A stretch of DNA of 64,000 bases from Diphasiastrum complanatum (taxonomy: Eukaryota > Streptophyta > Lycopodiopsida > Lycopodiales > Lycopodiaceae). The stretch covers positions 11,873,506 through 11,937,505 of the forward strand of contig CM055095.1 of NCBI GenBank assembly GCA_029204225.1, written 5' to 3'. The notes beneath the pieces were generated by a model, which saw nothing but the letters and a program-made list of their open reading frames with translations, made no database searches and had not been told where the DNA came from. Positions 11,842 to 25,100 of this stretch are shown here, in pieces; the stretch's first letter is position 1; each line of letters begins with the position of its first letter. The translations under genes and the position numbers were made by a program.

Positions 11842-12957
11842 TGGTTGGAGTAAAGGTAAGGGTTAGAGTTAGGATTTTAGATTTTAGGATTATGAGTTAA
11901 GATTTATGGATTATGGACATGCAATAGGTTTAGGTTTAGATGTTAGGGAAGATTAGGATTGGGGTTTTATGTAAAAACTGAAGTATTCAATAAATTTGCT
12001 AAAAGTTACAGTACACAAAAATTAGACAGAGTCCAATTGGTACAACTTTTTTCAGATACAAAATCTAGTTTTTTTGGGATTTAGCATCAAAACCTATATC
12101 CTCATCTGTGTCTATGCCTCTAGACCATCATCAATATCATCATCAGAATGTGAAGAAGTGGAAGATCTATCCTCCTCATCACTATCAATCAAAACATTAT
12201 CTTCATCCCTATGTAGTCCGAGGTCATCCTCTACATGCTCTTGTTTTTCTTGACAAAGGTCCAACTTCAACTACACATTCTTTTCTTGGCAGTCTTTGAT
12301 GAACGATTTCCTTTGTTGTTTTTCGAAACTAGTGACCCAAACTGGTTAATTCAAATTCATAAACAACCTCAAGCCTCAAGACAAAGTGACTTAAGTGGAA
12401 CCGATTTTTGGTTGTGAAACGTTTTCTTTACCATTTGAGTTTGCAATCATTTCAGGAACATACTTTCTTGTAATGCATCATGATGTTTTGTTCGATACCA
12501 GTGTACATTAATAGATAGTCTCACCATTCTCAGACTTTGACAAATCAATAGCCTTGCATAACCAAAAAGGATGGCCAAGAGGATTGTCATCTGCAAGTGA
12601 TTTCCTGCACATTTCACATTGATCTCTAGACTTTTGGCTGAAAATTCAATCAGCCCATCTCCCACCATGCCATCAAATTCTATAGCCACTACAATGACTA
12701 AGGAATGCAAATGACTAAGGAATGCAGTAATTATCAAACCACCATCGTAGAGAATGGAGCAACATCAAATAACCTTAGCCAAGTCTGAGATCTGAGACAA
12801 CGGCATCTACAGAGGCACCCGAGAAGACATGGGTGAAGAGAAGAAGAGATGAAGAGATGAGTGAATAGGAGAGAGGTGTTGCGAGGAGCGCATGAGATAG
12901 AGGTGTGAGGAGAGAGAGAATGGAGAACGCGTGAGCTCTTGACATGCAGAGTTCGTG
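11842..12957. other. no gene recognised
   Basis: Short frames only (12108-12299, 12235-12417, 12447-12737) with no motif. At 11850-11960 the words TTAGGATTTTAG and GGTTTAGGTTTAG recur loosely. Confidence 0.45.
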
Positions 12958-14560
<1,603 letters not shown>

Positions 14561-15556
14561 AGTGTTGGGCGGTTCTCACATATCCCTAAACCCTAAACCC
14601 GCCACCCGTCGGTTCAGGGTATTGCCCTTTTATTTTAAACCAAGAACCACCGGTTCAGGGTATTGGATTACATTTAAAACATTTCAACCTGGCGGTTCCC
14701 AATAATATCTTATAAGATAAATCTTGGCGGTTTTTAGTCTGTCGGTTATTACTCTATTAAAAACCGTCGGTTCCTATATCAAGTTTTCAATATATACTAT
14801 TTTTGTAGAAATTAATAAAAAATCATTTCGAAAATTATTGTTGCATACTATGTTAAAATTCCCTCACATTATTTATCAAAAGACACATGGAAGCCACGTA
14901 AAAAAAAGTGTAAGTGCACAAAATTTGAGCAATCCTCCACTTATCAATTACTCATGAAAATCTCACACTATTCAATGCCTATGGTATTTCAATTGTGCAA
15001 AAAAAATCACACTTCACAGCTAAACAACTCAAATAAATAAACACTCTAAAAATATGACTTATATAAAAGCTGCTAAAAAAAGGTCTTGTTGCACAATGTC
15101 TTAAGTTTTTAACATTTCACTTATCAACTAACTACCCATCAACAAAAATGATAGCCTTGAAAAAAGTCTTGTTACAATGTCTATCTTAAGATTCTCTTAC
15201 TCATCCTACTCATGAAAATATCCATACTCCTCAATGAGGTCTACATTCTCATCTATCATGATGTCCTCACTTGCTAAAAGCTCTTAATGAATGTTAGGTT
15301 CTGTAGGCTGAATTGATACTCGGGTTATACCCCCCTCCAAATGACGGTCCGGTTATTGACCTCAATCCAAGGCTCAAAGGGAGCCGACGGTTCTCAACCG
15401 TGGCCAGTTCCTACAAAAGAGCATACCCGCCGGTTCTACATAAAAGCCGGTTCTTGAGAAATAGTTTACTCGCCTGTTAGGGTCTTTAGAACCGGGTTCA
15501 TAACCGGGTTGAGAACCAAAAAAAAAATCAATACCCGGCCAACACGAGTGTTGACC
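14561..15556. mobile_element. possible hAT-like non-autonomous element
   Basis: The left edge CAGTGTTGGGCGGTTCTCA and the right edge, read in reverse as CGTGTTGGCCGGGTATTGA, are roughly inverted. The outer 200 bp on both sides is full of CGGTTC/GAACCG words (for example CCGTCGGTTC, GCCGGTTC, GAACCGGGTT), like the subterminal repeats of hAT elements. There is no transposase inside. A clean 8-bp target duplication was not found, so the boundaries are approximate. Confidence 0.4.
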
Positions 15557-15645
15557 AGCAATCATATCCACACTCCATCCGAATTTATTCGCAGTTGTTT
15601 TGCTTTCAATTCCCATCAGTGGTTTCGGAGCGCCTTTCACTGCAG

Positions 15646-16017
15646 TGGTATTAGAACAGCAGAGTCAGAGCCACCACGGCAGGCTCATATTCGAGACCTG
15701 ATATAACTAAAGAGCTGTTAGATCCAAAAGACAAACATTTAGAACAATAAACTAGAAAGAACAGTTGAAGTACACAATCTACAACAATGGCATCAATCAA
15801 TAGTATACAGTTGAAGATCTGCACAATCCTTGACTCAGCCGGGTCGAACTTCCTAGCATGGAAGATAAAGACCTCTCTCATATTGAAGGGAGAAGGGCTA
15901 TGGCCATGGGTAGACGGCACTGAAGAGATGCCTACAACTATAGGCAAAGAGCTATGAGAATGGAGAGAGAAGAACAACAAGGCAGTAGCCGTGTTGTCAT
16001 CATCCATCGAGATGTGA
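15646..16017 (+). pseudogene. copia gag N-terminal fragment with degenerate primer site
   Basis: TGGTATTAGAAC at 15646-15657 resembles an iMet primer site with changes. The ATG at 15787 opens a frame with NFLAWKIKTSLILKGEG and LWPWVDGTEEMPT, a classic copia gag N-terminus. TGA at 15955-15957 interrupts it, and the frame resumes as EWREKNNKAVAVLSSSIEM and ends at 16015-16017. It is cut off after about 75 codons where unrelated sequence begins. It runs opposite to the copia fragment at 16.3-18.1 kb, so the two are separate insertions. Confidence 0.75.
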
Positions 16018-16293
16018 GTGATGACCATTTGTTTGCTTGTCTCCTCCAACTTTGTCCTTTCTTGATATGTCTTCACCATAAAATTCCATGAATGAGCCTC
16101 CATCTCCATCTTGCCACAAGATATCATCAACACTTGATGACTTGGCCATGAATGAATGACATAATCAATAGCTTCATTTCCATCAGCAAAACCAGCCAAG
16201 AATGTTAGTACAACTCCAACAATAAGATATTGCAAGACAATGTAGCTAGTTTGTCCATATCTTGACAATTTGCACACATTCACATGAAACAGC
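16018..16293 (-). other. unassigned open stretch between two copia fragments
   Basis: Part of a 223-codon minus-strand open frame (15651-16322) containing VLTFLAGFADGNEA and hydrophobic residues. It matches neither integrase nor gag as I know them. The plus-strand gag fragment overlaps the same frame lower down, so most of the openness may be chance. Confidence 0.3.
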
Positions 16294-16728
16294 TCAAACA
16301 TGACCAATCTCCTTTTCTGCACGCTTTTTGAAAATTCTAAAGTAGTTGAAGGCTTCTGATTTCTTCTTTATGAAGTACACCATAGTCCTTTTAGAGAATT
16401 CATCAATAAAGGTTATAAAATACTTGGCGTCCTTCAACGAAGAATTTTTCATCGCGCCACAAATATCTGAATGTACAACATCTAGCAATCCTCTAGCAAC
16501 ATGCTGATGGCTTGACCTAAATGGTTTCCTAGTCTGTTTACCAACTAGACAGTCTTGACAGATAGGTAACTCGACCTTTTCGCGAGGATAGTCGAGATCA
16601 AGAACAATAGATTGTCTAGACATTCGTTGTACAGCAGCATGATTTAAATGACCAAGTCTATAATGCCAAAGTAAACCTTTATTTGAATGAATTAAAATAC
16701 TGAGTGCCTGACTAGAGGCAGAAAGCAA
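16294..16728 (-). pseudogene. element C integrase N-terminus
   Basis: The GAG-pre-integrase HHCC zinc region reads LWHYRLGHLNH...LPICQDCLVGKQTRKPF. The core opens with LDVVHSDICGAM (first catalytic Asp) and FITFIDEFSKRTMVYF. The frame continues through KKKSEAFNYFRIFKKRAEKE and is lost at about 16305, before the second catalytic Asp and Glu. A live integrase would join cDNA to chromosomal DNA. This one is truncated. Confidence 0.85.
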
Positions 16729-16806
16729 TGACTCAGCTTATACAAGTATCCACGTCTCTTTTCGAGTGCTAGGATCTTACCTATCCTATCAACTACTTTA
16801 CACTGA

Positions 16807-17283
16807 TCACATTCGAACTCTACTCTGTCCTAGATCTGTGATACTGCTTAGAGAGAGCAGATTCGTAGATAACTTTGGTACATACAGGACTTTAAAGTGT
16901 AGCTTAGACTGATCATTTGCAAAGCATAATCTTATAGTGCCTTCACCTTTAATAGCTTGTGTGCTATTGTTGCCAAGGTGAACGAATTTTTGAGTACTGT
17001 AAGGTGTATAGGACTCGAAACAACCAATGAGGCTAGTCATGTGCTGAGTGGCTCCGAAATCCAGAAACCAAGAACTGTCGCCAGATGCTCCTTGATGGTT
17101 GGTCATGAAGGCATCATAATCCGCTTCTTGAATAAGCTGTGGAGCTTCTGCAGCTGTATTTGCCACTTGGTTCGACTGCCCTTTGTTGTTGTTCTTTGCT
17201 TGAAGTATTCGGCAGTCTTGTATTTCGTGGTTGTTTCGTTTGCAGTATCTGCAAAACAGCTTCTTCTTTGTCTGCGGATTCGA
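16807..17283 (-). pseudogene. element C knuckle and protease
   Basis: The knuckle CRYCKRNNHEIQDC (17212-17253) has all CCHC ligands. Protease follows as WFLDFGATQHMTSL. The catalytic triplet expected as DSG is DFG, a one-base Ser-to-Phe change that should inactivate it. VLYVPKLSTNLLSLSSI completes the domain. A stop at the gag boundary (17284-17286) and frame breaks after about 16807 separate it from gag and integrase. Confidence 0.8.
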
Positions 17284-17979
17284 CTATTCCTTGTGCTGAG
17301 CTGGTTTTTGGTCTGGATTTGATTGCTTCGGGCCTTTCTTCTTCTTCTGCTTTGTTGTGCTCTTGTTGGTGTACAAGGTGTGAGAATCAGCTAAGGAACT
17401 CGAGGCTTCGTTCCTTCGCATATCTTCCTGCAACAACATAGTAATGACTCTCGAGAGAGTCAATTCTGGATTAGTCGTGGTGATCATCACCCAACTATCG
17501 TAAGAACTTGGCAAGCTTGTAAGCAGTTGCATCACTGCGTCTTGATAGTCTATGATAGATCTGATAGCGGCCATTTGTCTTAGCAGGTTCTTAAATTGAT
17601 TAATGTGATTCTGTAGAGAATCACCATTTGTCATCTTGAGGGAGTAGAATTTCTTCCTGAGATGTAGCTTGGAAGCTATATCTCGCACTTCATGTAGTGT
17701 GCTCAAGATGTCCCAGACTTCTTTCGATGTTTGAGCCTCGGATACATGGTCGATTTGGGTATCCGTGATGTTGAGGATGATCAGCGCGAAAGCCTTTCTA
17801 TCCTTCAGCTTCCATCTGGCGATTGCCTCATCGTCCGCTTCGGGTTTCTCTTCTACACCTGTAACAACGTTGTACAATTCTTTTGCCATTAGTATAGTTT
17901 TCATCTTAAATTTCCACAGATGGTAATTGGCTCCATCAGGCTTTTCCATGATAGGACTAGCTTTCCCTTGGAAATCCAT
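17284..17979 (-). CDS. element C gag
   Basis: A 231-codon frame from an ATG (MDFQGKASPIMEKPDG) through NYHLWKFKMKTILMAKEL, SKEVWDILSTLHEV, KLHLRKKFYSLKM and LLTSLPSSYDSW to a Lys-rich tail. These are standard copia gag (UBN2-type) motifs in order. It ends at a stop just before the knuckle. The capsid part is complete, so it could still give Gag-like protein if transcribed, but the rest of the element is broken. Confidence 0.85.
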   Translation of the reverse strand: MDFQGKASPIMEKPDGANYHLWKFKMKTILMAKELYNVVTGVEEKPEADDEAIARWKLKDRKAFALIILNITDTQIDHVSEAQTSKEVWDILSTLHEVRDIASKLHLRKKFYSLKMTNGDSLQNHINQFKNLLRQMAAIRSIIDYQDAVMQLLTSLPSSYDSWVMITTTNPELTLSRVITMLLQEDMRRNEASSSLADSHTLYTNKSTTKQKKKKGPKQSNPDQKPAQHKE

Positions 17980-18122
17980 GTGGAAGAGTAAGTCTAATGA
18001 TAGGAGAAACCATCAGCGACTTAAGTATAAAAATCTGATACTGAAAAACACAGAACAAGAAAACAATTACTCTATCGGCTACTAGAGTCTTGTATTGTGG
18101 AAGCTTATCAAGCTATGAAAAT

Positions 18123-18135
18123 AGCTCTGATACCA
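18123..18135 (-). other. element C primer-binding site
   Basis: Minus-strand TGGTATCAGAGCT matches initiator-Met tRNA and lies directly beside the LTR terminus TGTTGGAGAGAG at 18136. Confidence 0.9.
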
Positions 18136-19255
18136 TGTTGGAGAGAGAGAGAGAGAGAGAGATGAATGAGTTGAGAAAAGGTGTCGTATGTTAGAAACGA
18201 AAAATAAGCTCAAAGAGGTAAGACGAACACGAACGAGAAACGAACTCGAACAAGAAACGAACGAGAAACGAACTCGAATAGAGAATGTTCGTGCGCAGCG
18301 GAATGAGCTATACGACTCTCTTCGTAAGCATGACTATGCCTATCAGAACAAACAAAACAGTAGTGATGGGAATCACAGTCGTTCTTGATTACATAGCCAA
18401 ACTTTTATAAATGAATGAAGCTCTAGAAGAATGGTTTGTCGCGAATAGTAAGACAAACTATTCGTTGCGAATGATTCGCGAAAAGCTAGACGGTGCTCAA
18501 CTGATAAATAGTCGTGAATGATTCACGAAAGACAAGACTAAATGTTAGTCATCTATTACCAGAAAGAACAACTAGAAAGATCAGACAGAATGAATGACAA
18601 GCATAGCAATATTAATATAGATCTGAACGTAGAACAAAAAACTGTATCAGATTAAGTATATCATGTATACATTTCAATAATGCAGTGGAGCACAAGACAA
18701 TAGCGGACGAAACTGCATGCCCTACGAAGATTATACAATCTGTAAAGGAATAAAATCTTATTGTTGACAATTAAGAATCAATGCGCAAGGCATCTACTTC
18801 GTCTCATTTATCAACTCATTCACTCATCCATCAACTGAATACACAAATGGTATCCAATATATATATACATAACATTACAGGTGTGCAGATGTGAAAAATA
18901 CAAAGTGGATGTGCTCTCTGTAAGAGATCATGAGTGGCTGCAGTCGTTGTCCAATGTGTTAGCGCAGCTGCATGGGGTGAGTGTGAAAAGGGTGCGATGT
19001 CAGTTAGTGCTAAAGTGATCGTTGGTGATGACAATGTGAAAAGTGCATCACTCTTACGAGTAGCCTTAGGATTAGATTTACAGGGTGCCTTTGCTTTTAG
19101 GGCACCTTTGGCATTCTGTAAGATAGTGTCTCCTTTTCGCCTGTCACCATAATGTGTGTAAAAACATAGTGTCGTGATTCTATCGCCTTTTCTTCGTTTG
19201 TGCAAATTTGTGTGAAAATATGCAGACTGCGCGACAACGTTAGTAAATATGTAAC
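18136..19255. other. element C 5-prime LTR (extent unknown) and unassigned DNA
   Basis: The LTR begins at 18136 with TGTTGG followed by a (GA) run to about 18161. Its far edge could not be placed because no partner LTR is present. Between 18200 and 18300 AACGAGAAACGAACTCG-type words repeat. ATATATATA lies at 18858-18868. No gene seen. Confidence 0.45.
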
Positions 19256-19679
19256 ATGAATGGAGGCAGATTAAAATGGGATTTAAGGAGAGTAGAGGGA
19301 ATCAATCCAACAAAGGGGCCTGACATAAAGCCTTTTAACTTTGGCCATGGATTTCCAGAACGAGTAGCTCTGCTAGCTCCAACGGAACAGAGTGCTCCTC
19401 CTGGTAATCTAATGAAATTAGAACCTCATTGTGCTAATGAGCAATGGAACTATAGCCATGATCACGAGAGTGGTCTTTTCAGAGCAGTATGCTATCTATG
19501 CTGTTGTGCAACAACACGTAGCTAGACAATGGACCAGAGCGCCACTTGGATGTTTTGCATGCAGAGAAAACCGGAGAGTTATTGAATGTCCAAACTAAGG
19601 GAAGTTTGTACCATTCTGTAGAGAAGCCCCGAAAATCGCTAGAACCTTTCAAGATGACAGAACCCAAAGCACCACAAAA

Positions 19680-20347
19680 AAAAAATTATCATGAATATGA
19701 TGTCTAGTAAGATGGATATTACACTGGGAGAATTTCTTAAATTGGTGCCGAAAGCAGAAGAATTATTAGCAGAAAGATTGACTTAGATGGAACCACCAGT
19801 CCGTCGGAAGCCACTTTTTTATGCCGGGTTTGAAGAATCGAACCAAGTACTCAATGTGGGAGCAGCCTGGGAAAGTGAACAGAAAAACATCACCCTGCCA
19901 ATACAACATAGACAATTTATTTAAGAAGCAGCCGTGATTGATGGAGGTTCAGGAGTTAAGTTGATTTCAACCAAGCTACGTGCAAAATGGGGACTTACCA
20001 AGCTAAAGCCTGCCACTTTTGCCATTAAGCTAGCTGATCAAAAAATAGCTGGAGTGCAGTTTGTCATTACTTTTGTAGTAATGGACTTACCTGACATACC
20101 AAATGTATATCAAGTTTTATTGGGATGTCCATGGCTACGAGTTGCGCAAGTAATTCATAACTGGGGCACCTGCAAAACTACTTTTGAGAATCGTGAGCGT
20201 GCAGACAAAGTAGATCCAATCACTTGGATTATCAAGCCAGTAGTACAAAGAGGGGATGATGATTTATCAACAACGGTTCATACCTGCGATCGACAAGTAA
20301 AGACTCTAGGGGTCCATTATGACTCTCAAACCGACATTGTCAATTAA
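19680..20347 (+). pseudogene. element G gag end and protease
   Basis: EFLKLVPKAEELLAERL, a stop, then RRKPLFYAGFEESNQV precede a protease frame (19934-20347). This begins IDGGSGVKLIST, with DGG in place of DTG or DSG, and continues to VYQVLLGCPWLRVAQVIHNW, the family-typical LLGxPWL motif. The active-site Ser/Thr is missing, so the enzyme is probably inactive. Confidence 0.75.
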
Positions 20348-20544
20348 AATCAAGCTCTTGCAAAAGTGGATTGTACAGCAGGCTATATGTGTCAACAAGA
20401 TAATCAATCCGAATTGAGCAAAATTTTCTTGATTGAACTTTGAACACACCACTTTTCCATTGACTATAATGAACCTAGCTTGGATATCAACTAAACCAAT
20501 TCCAGATCCCGATTAAAGATGATCTAATACATGTTAGTCATGCT

Positions 20545-21078
20545 TTGACTTATGATGGAGAGGCAGAATTTACGGATGAACAAACTCTCAATCATATGGA
20601 TCCTACAAGGTATGGAGTTCGAGATATTTTGGATGAGCCAACAATAAAACCGCCAAAATCAGTTACATTGGAGGATAAGATGGCAGGACCTATGACAAAG
20701 AAAAAAGCTAAGCAGCATTATAATACAGTCCTGAAATGGGAAAAATCATCTCGAAAAGTTGATTCTAAGAATGTATCACCTTTATTGGATAAAGAAAAAG
20801 GAAAGGTCAAGGATGATACTTCAAGTCAGAATTCTCATAGGAAATCACCATCAAGGAAGTTGTCATTTTCAGAGAAGAGCATATCTTTTAAAGTGTCATC
20901 ACCTCCACGATTGATTCTTGCCAAGAAAGCTAAATGGAGATCAATGATCAAACCTTATGAGAAGGAACAATCAGAAGAAGTCCAGCATGATATGCCAGAA
21001 CATTTCAAACACTATACTTTGGATGATGTGGTGATTATGTTACCGAAAGTTCATTGTGAACTAGCAAAAATCCCTTGA
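20545..21078 (+). CDS. element G linker frame, unknown
   Basis: 178 codons, strongly charged (KKKAKQHYN, SRKSPSRKLSFSEK, KAKWRSMIK), with no catalytic motif. It sits where the first two thirds of RT should be. It may be an expanded protease-RT linker left after the palm was lost. Function unknown. Confidence 0.4.
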   Translation: MTYDGEAEFTDEQTLNHMDPTRYGVRDILDEPTIKPPKSVTLEDKMAGPMTKKKAKQHYNTVLKWEKSSRKVDSKNVSPLLDKEKGKVKDDTSSQNSHRKSPSRKLSFSEKSISFKVSSPPRLILAKKAKWRSMIKPYEKEQSEEVQHDMPEHFKHYTLDDVVIMLPKVHCELAKIP

Positions 21079-21079
21079 A

Positions 21080-21736
21080 ATTGATTTGGATGATCTCTAA
21101 GTCCATAGTGCAGATACAGACCACTTAGATTGTTTGAAAAAAGTATTTGAATGTTGTCACAAATACGAGATCTCCTTAAATCCAGAAAACTGTCAAATTT
21201 GGGTCACTCATGGACTTGTCCTTGGAGATGTGATATCAAGACATGGTATTGCTACGGATTATTCCAAAATTAAAGTCATTATTGAGCTACCACCGCCAGG
21301 AACAATTCGAGGAGTCTATGTTTTTATGGGTCATGCAAATTACTATCGGATATTCATACTATTCTTTGTGGATTTAGCAAGACCTATATGTAAATTGACC
21401 ATTGTACCAATTTGGATAGTAGAGGCATTGAAAGCATTTGAGAAATTGAAGAAATCCAAATTTTATATTGCCATTCAAAGAGCCACACACAAGGTGCACG
21501 TAACTGAAGTCGCCCTTGCTGCCATCAAAATTTCATCTGGCACTCAAGCCTCACCAAACCACAAACATGCCAAACAAGCCATTAAGCTGTATATTGATAC
21601 CACCAATGCCCTATACTGGACCAATGACGACTATCTGTTAGAGGCCATTAGAGATCCTGCCATCCATACAGTTGCCCAGCTTCTGAATAACTTCCTGATG
21701 GTTGGAAACCTCAGGAAGGAGCACATTTTTTCTTAG
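21080..21736 (+). pseudogene. element G RT thumb fragment
   Basis: HLDCLKKVFECCHKYEISLN and PENCQIWVTHGLVLGDVISR with GIATDYSKIKVI match the post-palm part of gypsy RT (xHLxxVFxxLxxxxLxLNxxKC...LGHxIS). RGVYVFMGHANYYRIFI equals the LRGFLGLAGYYRRFI step. After about 21420 the RNase H expected next is not recognisable. The frame ends in a tail (HKHAKQAIKLYIDTTNALYW) of unknown origin. Confidence 0.75.
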
Positions 21737-22164
21737 ATCTTGCATAGGATAATTGAATCTCATGCCAATTAGCTAAAGCGCCTCTTGAACTATATAATTG
21801 GTTCAAAACTGTGTTTGGAGAGCTCAAACGAGCTATCAAGAGCACTACCAAGTAGCAGTTTGCTGCTGGGTCAACTATTATCTCTCCTAATAGCCTCCTA
21901 CCTCGATAATAAAATTCATGGATTCAGTATGGATTCTGTGCTTTTTATATATGAAGACGCATCGGCTAAATCCTCTCAGCAAGCATCGAATTCACATAGT
22001 CATCGTTGTGTATGTAGCAAGATCGTAATTCCTGACTCGCCTTCCACGTCACGTCGTCGCACTAGGCACAAACACCGTTGTGCGCTACCACCCCCTATTA
22101 CAATTCACACTGAACTACCCATTCTCCAATCCACTGAATGGTCCTTAGTACTGTACTTTTCACA
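21737..22164 (+). repeat. element D 5-prime LTR, right-hand part
   Basis: CCTTAGTACTGTACTTTTCACA (22143-22164) ends in CA directly before a perfect primer site and resembles the LTR end of B and E (GTACAGTACTTTCACA). The left edge is uncertain because D has no surviving 3-prime LTR. TGTGTTTGGAGAG near 21810 is one candidate start. TTTTTATATATG near 21943 could be a TATA box. Confidence 0.6.
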
Positions 22165-25100
22165 TGGTATCAGAGCCAAGTACAAGGCTATTGATCAGTG
22201 TTTGAATCTAATCCAGTTTTAGCAGGTTTTGGTGCAAAAAGCTAGTATTGGAAGGGCGAGCTGGTATCCAGGTTTTGGTGAGGGAATTTGATCCCAAACT
22301 TTTTCAGGATCAAAATCCATACTGTTCACACGTGTGGGCATCTCTGAACCAGCATTTAATAACCCATATTCATTGGATCACGGAAAATTCATCTGGTGTC
22401 AGTTTGATGTAATTTTTGGTGCAAATCCTAGGATAAGCTACCAAGATCACTTGCCATTGATTAGTTTTGAATTTGTTTCATGAAAACTCATTAATCTAGG
22501 CTGATTTCATACCTTCTTAAAGTGGAAACCAGGTCTTGAAAGTACAAAGTGAATGAGAGTGATAGAGTCAGTTTTTGTCCAAGAATAGCCAAGATTGGCA
22601 AGATTTGCTTGAGAGTAGTTTTCACCTCATCTTATCTTCATTCCAGCTTTGTGAGGGAGTGATAGAACTGTGATTACAAGTCCATCTGTTGGACTAGAAG
22701 TCAACATTTGATTGAAACACTGCAAGTTAGAAACCTTTGTGAGTTTCAGGTTCAAACAAATCTATATCTTGTGTGTAGAATCTTACTAGTAAGATGAGAT
22801 CAGTGGGAGCCTACCTTCTAGAAGCTAGTGAGAGGTTAAATTCTACCAATTATGCTATTTGAAAAGTGAGGATGGAGTCACTAATGGTGCTCCAGGATCT
22901 TTATGAGTTTCTAGTAGATGATGAAGATGAACCTCTAGGTGCACATGAATTAGTGAGATACAAGAAGAGGTCTAGGCTTGCACTTCACTGTATTAAGATG
23001 AATGCAAGCAATGATCTTTTAAGGGAAGTATCATCATGTAAAAGTGCTAAAGAGGCTTGGGAATCTTTAAAATCTATCTATGAGTCTAGTAACACTTAAG
23101 GGTTCTCATGCTTAGGAATCAGATTCTACAAAACATGAAGAGGAGTGATGAGAGTGCACAAAATTATGTGCTAAGAATCAAGTCTCTTAATAGGGAGTTA
23201 GCTTCCATTGGAGAGAAGATTCAAGATAGTCAGCTTGTTCAGATTGTCCTCAATGGTCTAGGGAGTGGCTTTACAAACTTGGTCCAAAGCTTTGCAATCC
23301 AAGACACTTTGCCTACTATAGAAAAGCTACACAGTGTATTAGTGGCTGAAGAGTGTAGGATGATGCATACCAATGCAAGAATGAATTCTATTTCTCTGCA
23401 GGATGGTGATGAGAAAGCTAATTTCTCATTCAAAGGCAAGAAGAAGACCAATGGCAAGAAGAAGCACTTCAAGGAGACCAAGGAGGAGGATGAGGCTTCA
23501 AGCTCAAAGGGCAAGATCAAAGACAAGTCCAAGTACAAAATGTTTTTTCTATGGAAAGAAAGGACATTTTGCATCAGAATGTCTCAAGAAGAAGAAGGCA
23601 CAAGAGAGCAAACAAAGCAACATTGCACATCAGGAGGAGGAGGAGGATGAAGAGTCATCCTTGATGGTTTCCAACAAAACACCATCATCCAAGAGCAACA
23701 CCAATGATTCTTGGTGGATTGATAGTGGAGCTAGTTCCCACATGACATATCAAAAGGACATATTCTCCACTTTACTTTCTTACAATGATTTACATAGATC
23801 AATCTATACTGCAAGTAGTCAAGAATGTAAGACAAATGGAATAGGAACAATTCCCTTGTATGTGGGATCATCCAAAAGGATGAATCTTGATAATGTTCTT
23901 TATGTTCCTAAGTTAACCAAGAATTTGCTTAGTGTTGGCCAGTTAATGGATGATGGCCTAGATGTACAATTTAAGCATGGACTTTGTTCCATCCTTAGAA
24001 ATGATGAATGTATAGCCAAAGGCTTTAAGCAAGGTAGATTGTTTAAGCTTGATGCTAATGTTGCAGTGGAGAGTGTTAACTTGGCAAAGGTGGAGTTATC
24101 AAAGGTAGAATTGTGGCACAAAAGGTTGGGCCACCCCAACTACAAAGCCATGGAATCTATGGTAGAAAAGGAGCTTGCAGTTGGACTCCCCAAGCATCTG
24201 TCAAAGTGTGGGAAGAGATGTGAAGCATGCAGCCTCTCAAAGGCTCACAAACTACCCTTCTCAAGATCTACATCAAGATCAAACTCTCCTCTTGAACTCA
24301 TCCATTCGGATGTTCATAGTTTTTCACATGAGTCTAATGGTGGTGCCAAGTACTATGTATTCTTCATTGATGACTATTCTAGATTTTGTTGGATGTACCT
24401 CTTGTCTAGCAAATCAATGGTGTTTGATTCTTTTGTAAAGTTCAAGACTTTGGTAGAAAATCAACTTAGTACCAAGATTAAGGTATTAAGGAGTGATAAT
24501 CGAGGTGAATATATTTCCAATAAGTTGATTGACTTTTGTAGTTCTAATGGCATAAAGAGGGAGTTGTCATGTCCATACACCCCTCAACAAAATGGAGTGA
24601 GTGAGAGAAGAAATAGATCTCTTTGTGAGTGTGCTAAAGCCTTAAGGCTAGATGCTTCTCTATCCAAACCATTTTGGGGTGAAGCAATAACTTGTGCTAA
24701 CTATTTGTACAATAGATTGCCCAACCAAGCCATTGGAGGAATCACACCATTTGAAGCTCTATTTGGAGAGAAGCCCAATCTCAAGTATCTCAAAGTTTAT
24801 GGATCCACTTGCTATGTACACCAATCCTTGGATAAGAGAAGGAAGGATGATGCAACATCCATCAAAGGCATATTTGTGGGATATGGTGAGAATAGCAAAG
24901 GTTATAGAGTCTTCAATCCCATCACTAGCAAGGTGATAGTGAATAGGGATGTTATTTTTTATAAAGGACATGCTTGTGATTTGGATGATAATGCTACTAA
25001 TCATCTTGATGCCAAGGACCATGCTAAGATGGAGGAGGAGCTTCCAAGTGAAGAAGAACTTGAGGATCCACCTCAAGATGCAAGAACTCCAAGAACTCCA

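Larger units (their letters stand above)
16294..18135 (-). mobile_element. copia element C, truncated gag-protease-integrase
   Basis: The minus-strand order is primer site (18123-18135), gag, knuckle, protease, HHCC and the start of the integrase core. It then ends at about 16305, where opposed copia gag and unassigned DNA take over. It is a different family from A/B/D/E, with a gag more like the common plant copia type. No 3-prime LTR can be paired with certainty. Confidence 0.85.
19256..21736 (+). mobile_element. Ty3/gypsy element G lacking the RT palm
   Basis: On the plus strand there is a leader frame (19256-19525), gag/protease remnants (19.7-20.35 kb), a 178-codon basic linker frame (20545-21078), then the thumb part of a gypsy RT (21.1-21.4 kb) and an unusual tail. 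The RT fingers and YxDD palm are absent, replaced by the linker. No LTRs were recognised, and a different family (D) starts straight after. Confidence 0.75.

Noticed and set aside
11850-11960. Telomere-like words (GGTTTAGGTTTAG, TTAGGG)
   Set aside because: Irregular spacing and mixed units with no tandem TTTAGGG array, so not an interstitial telomere.
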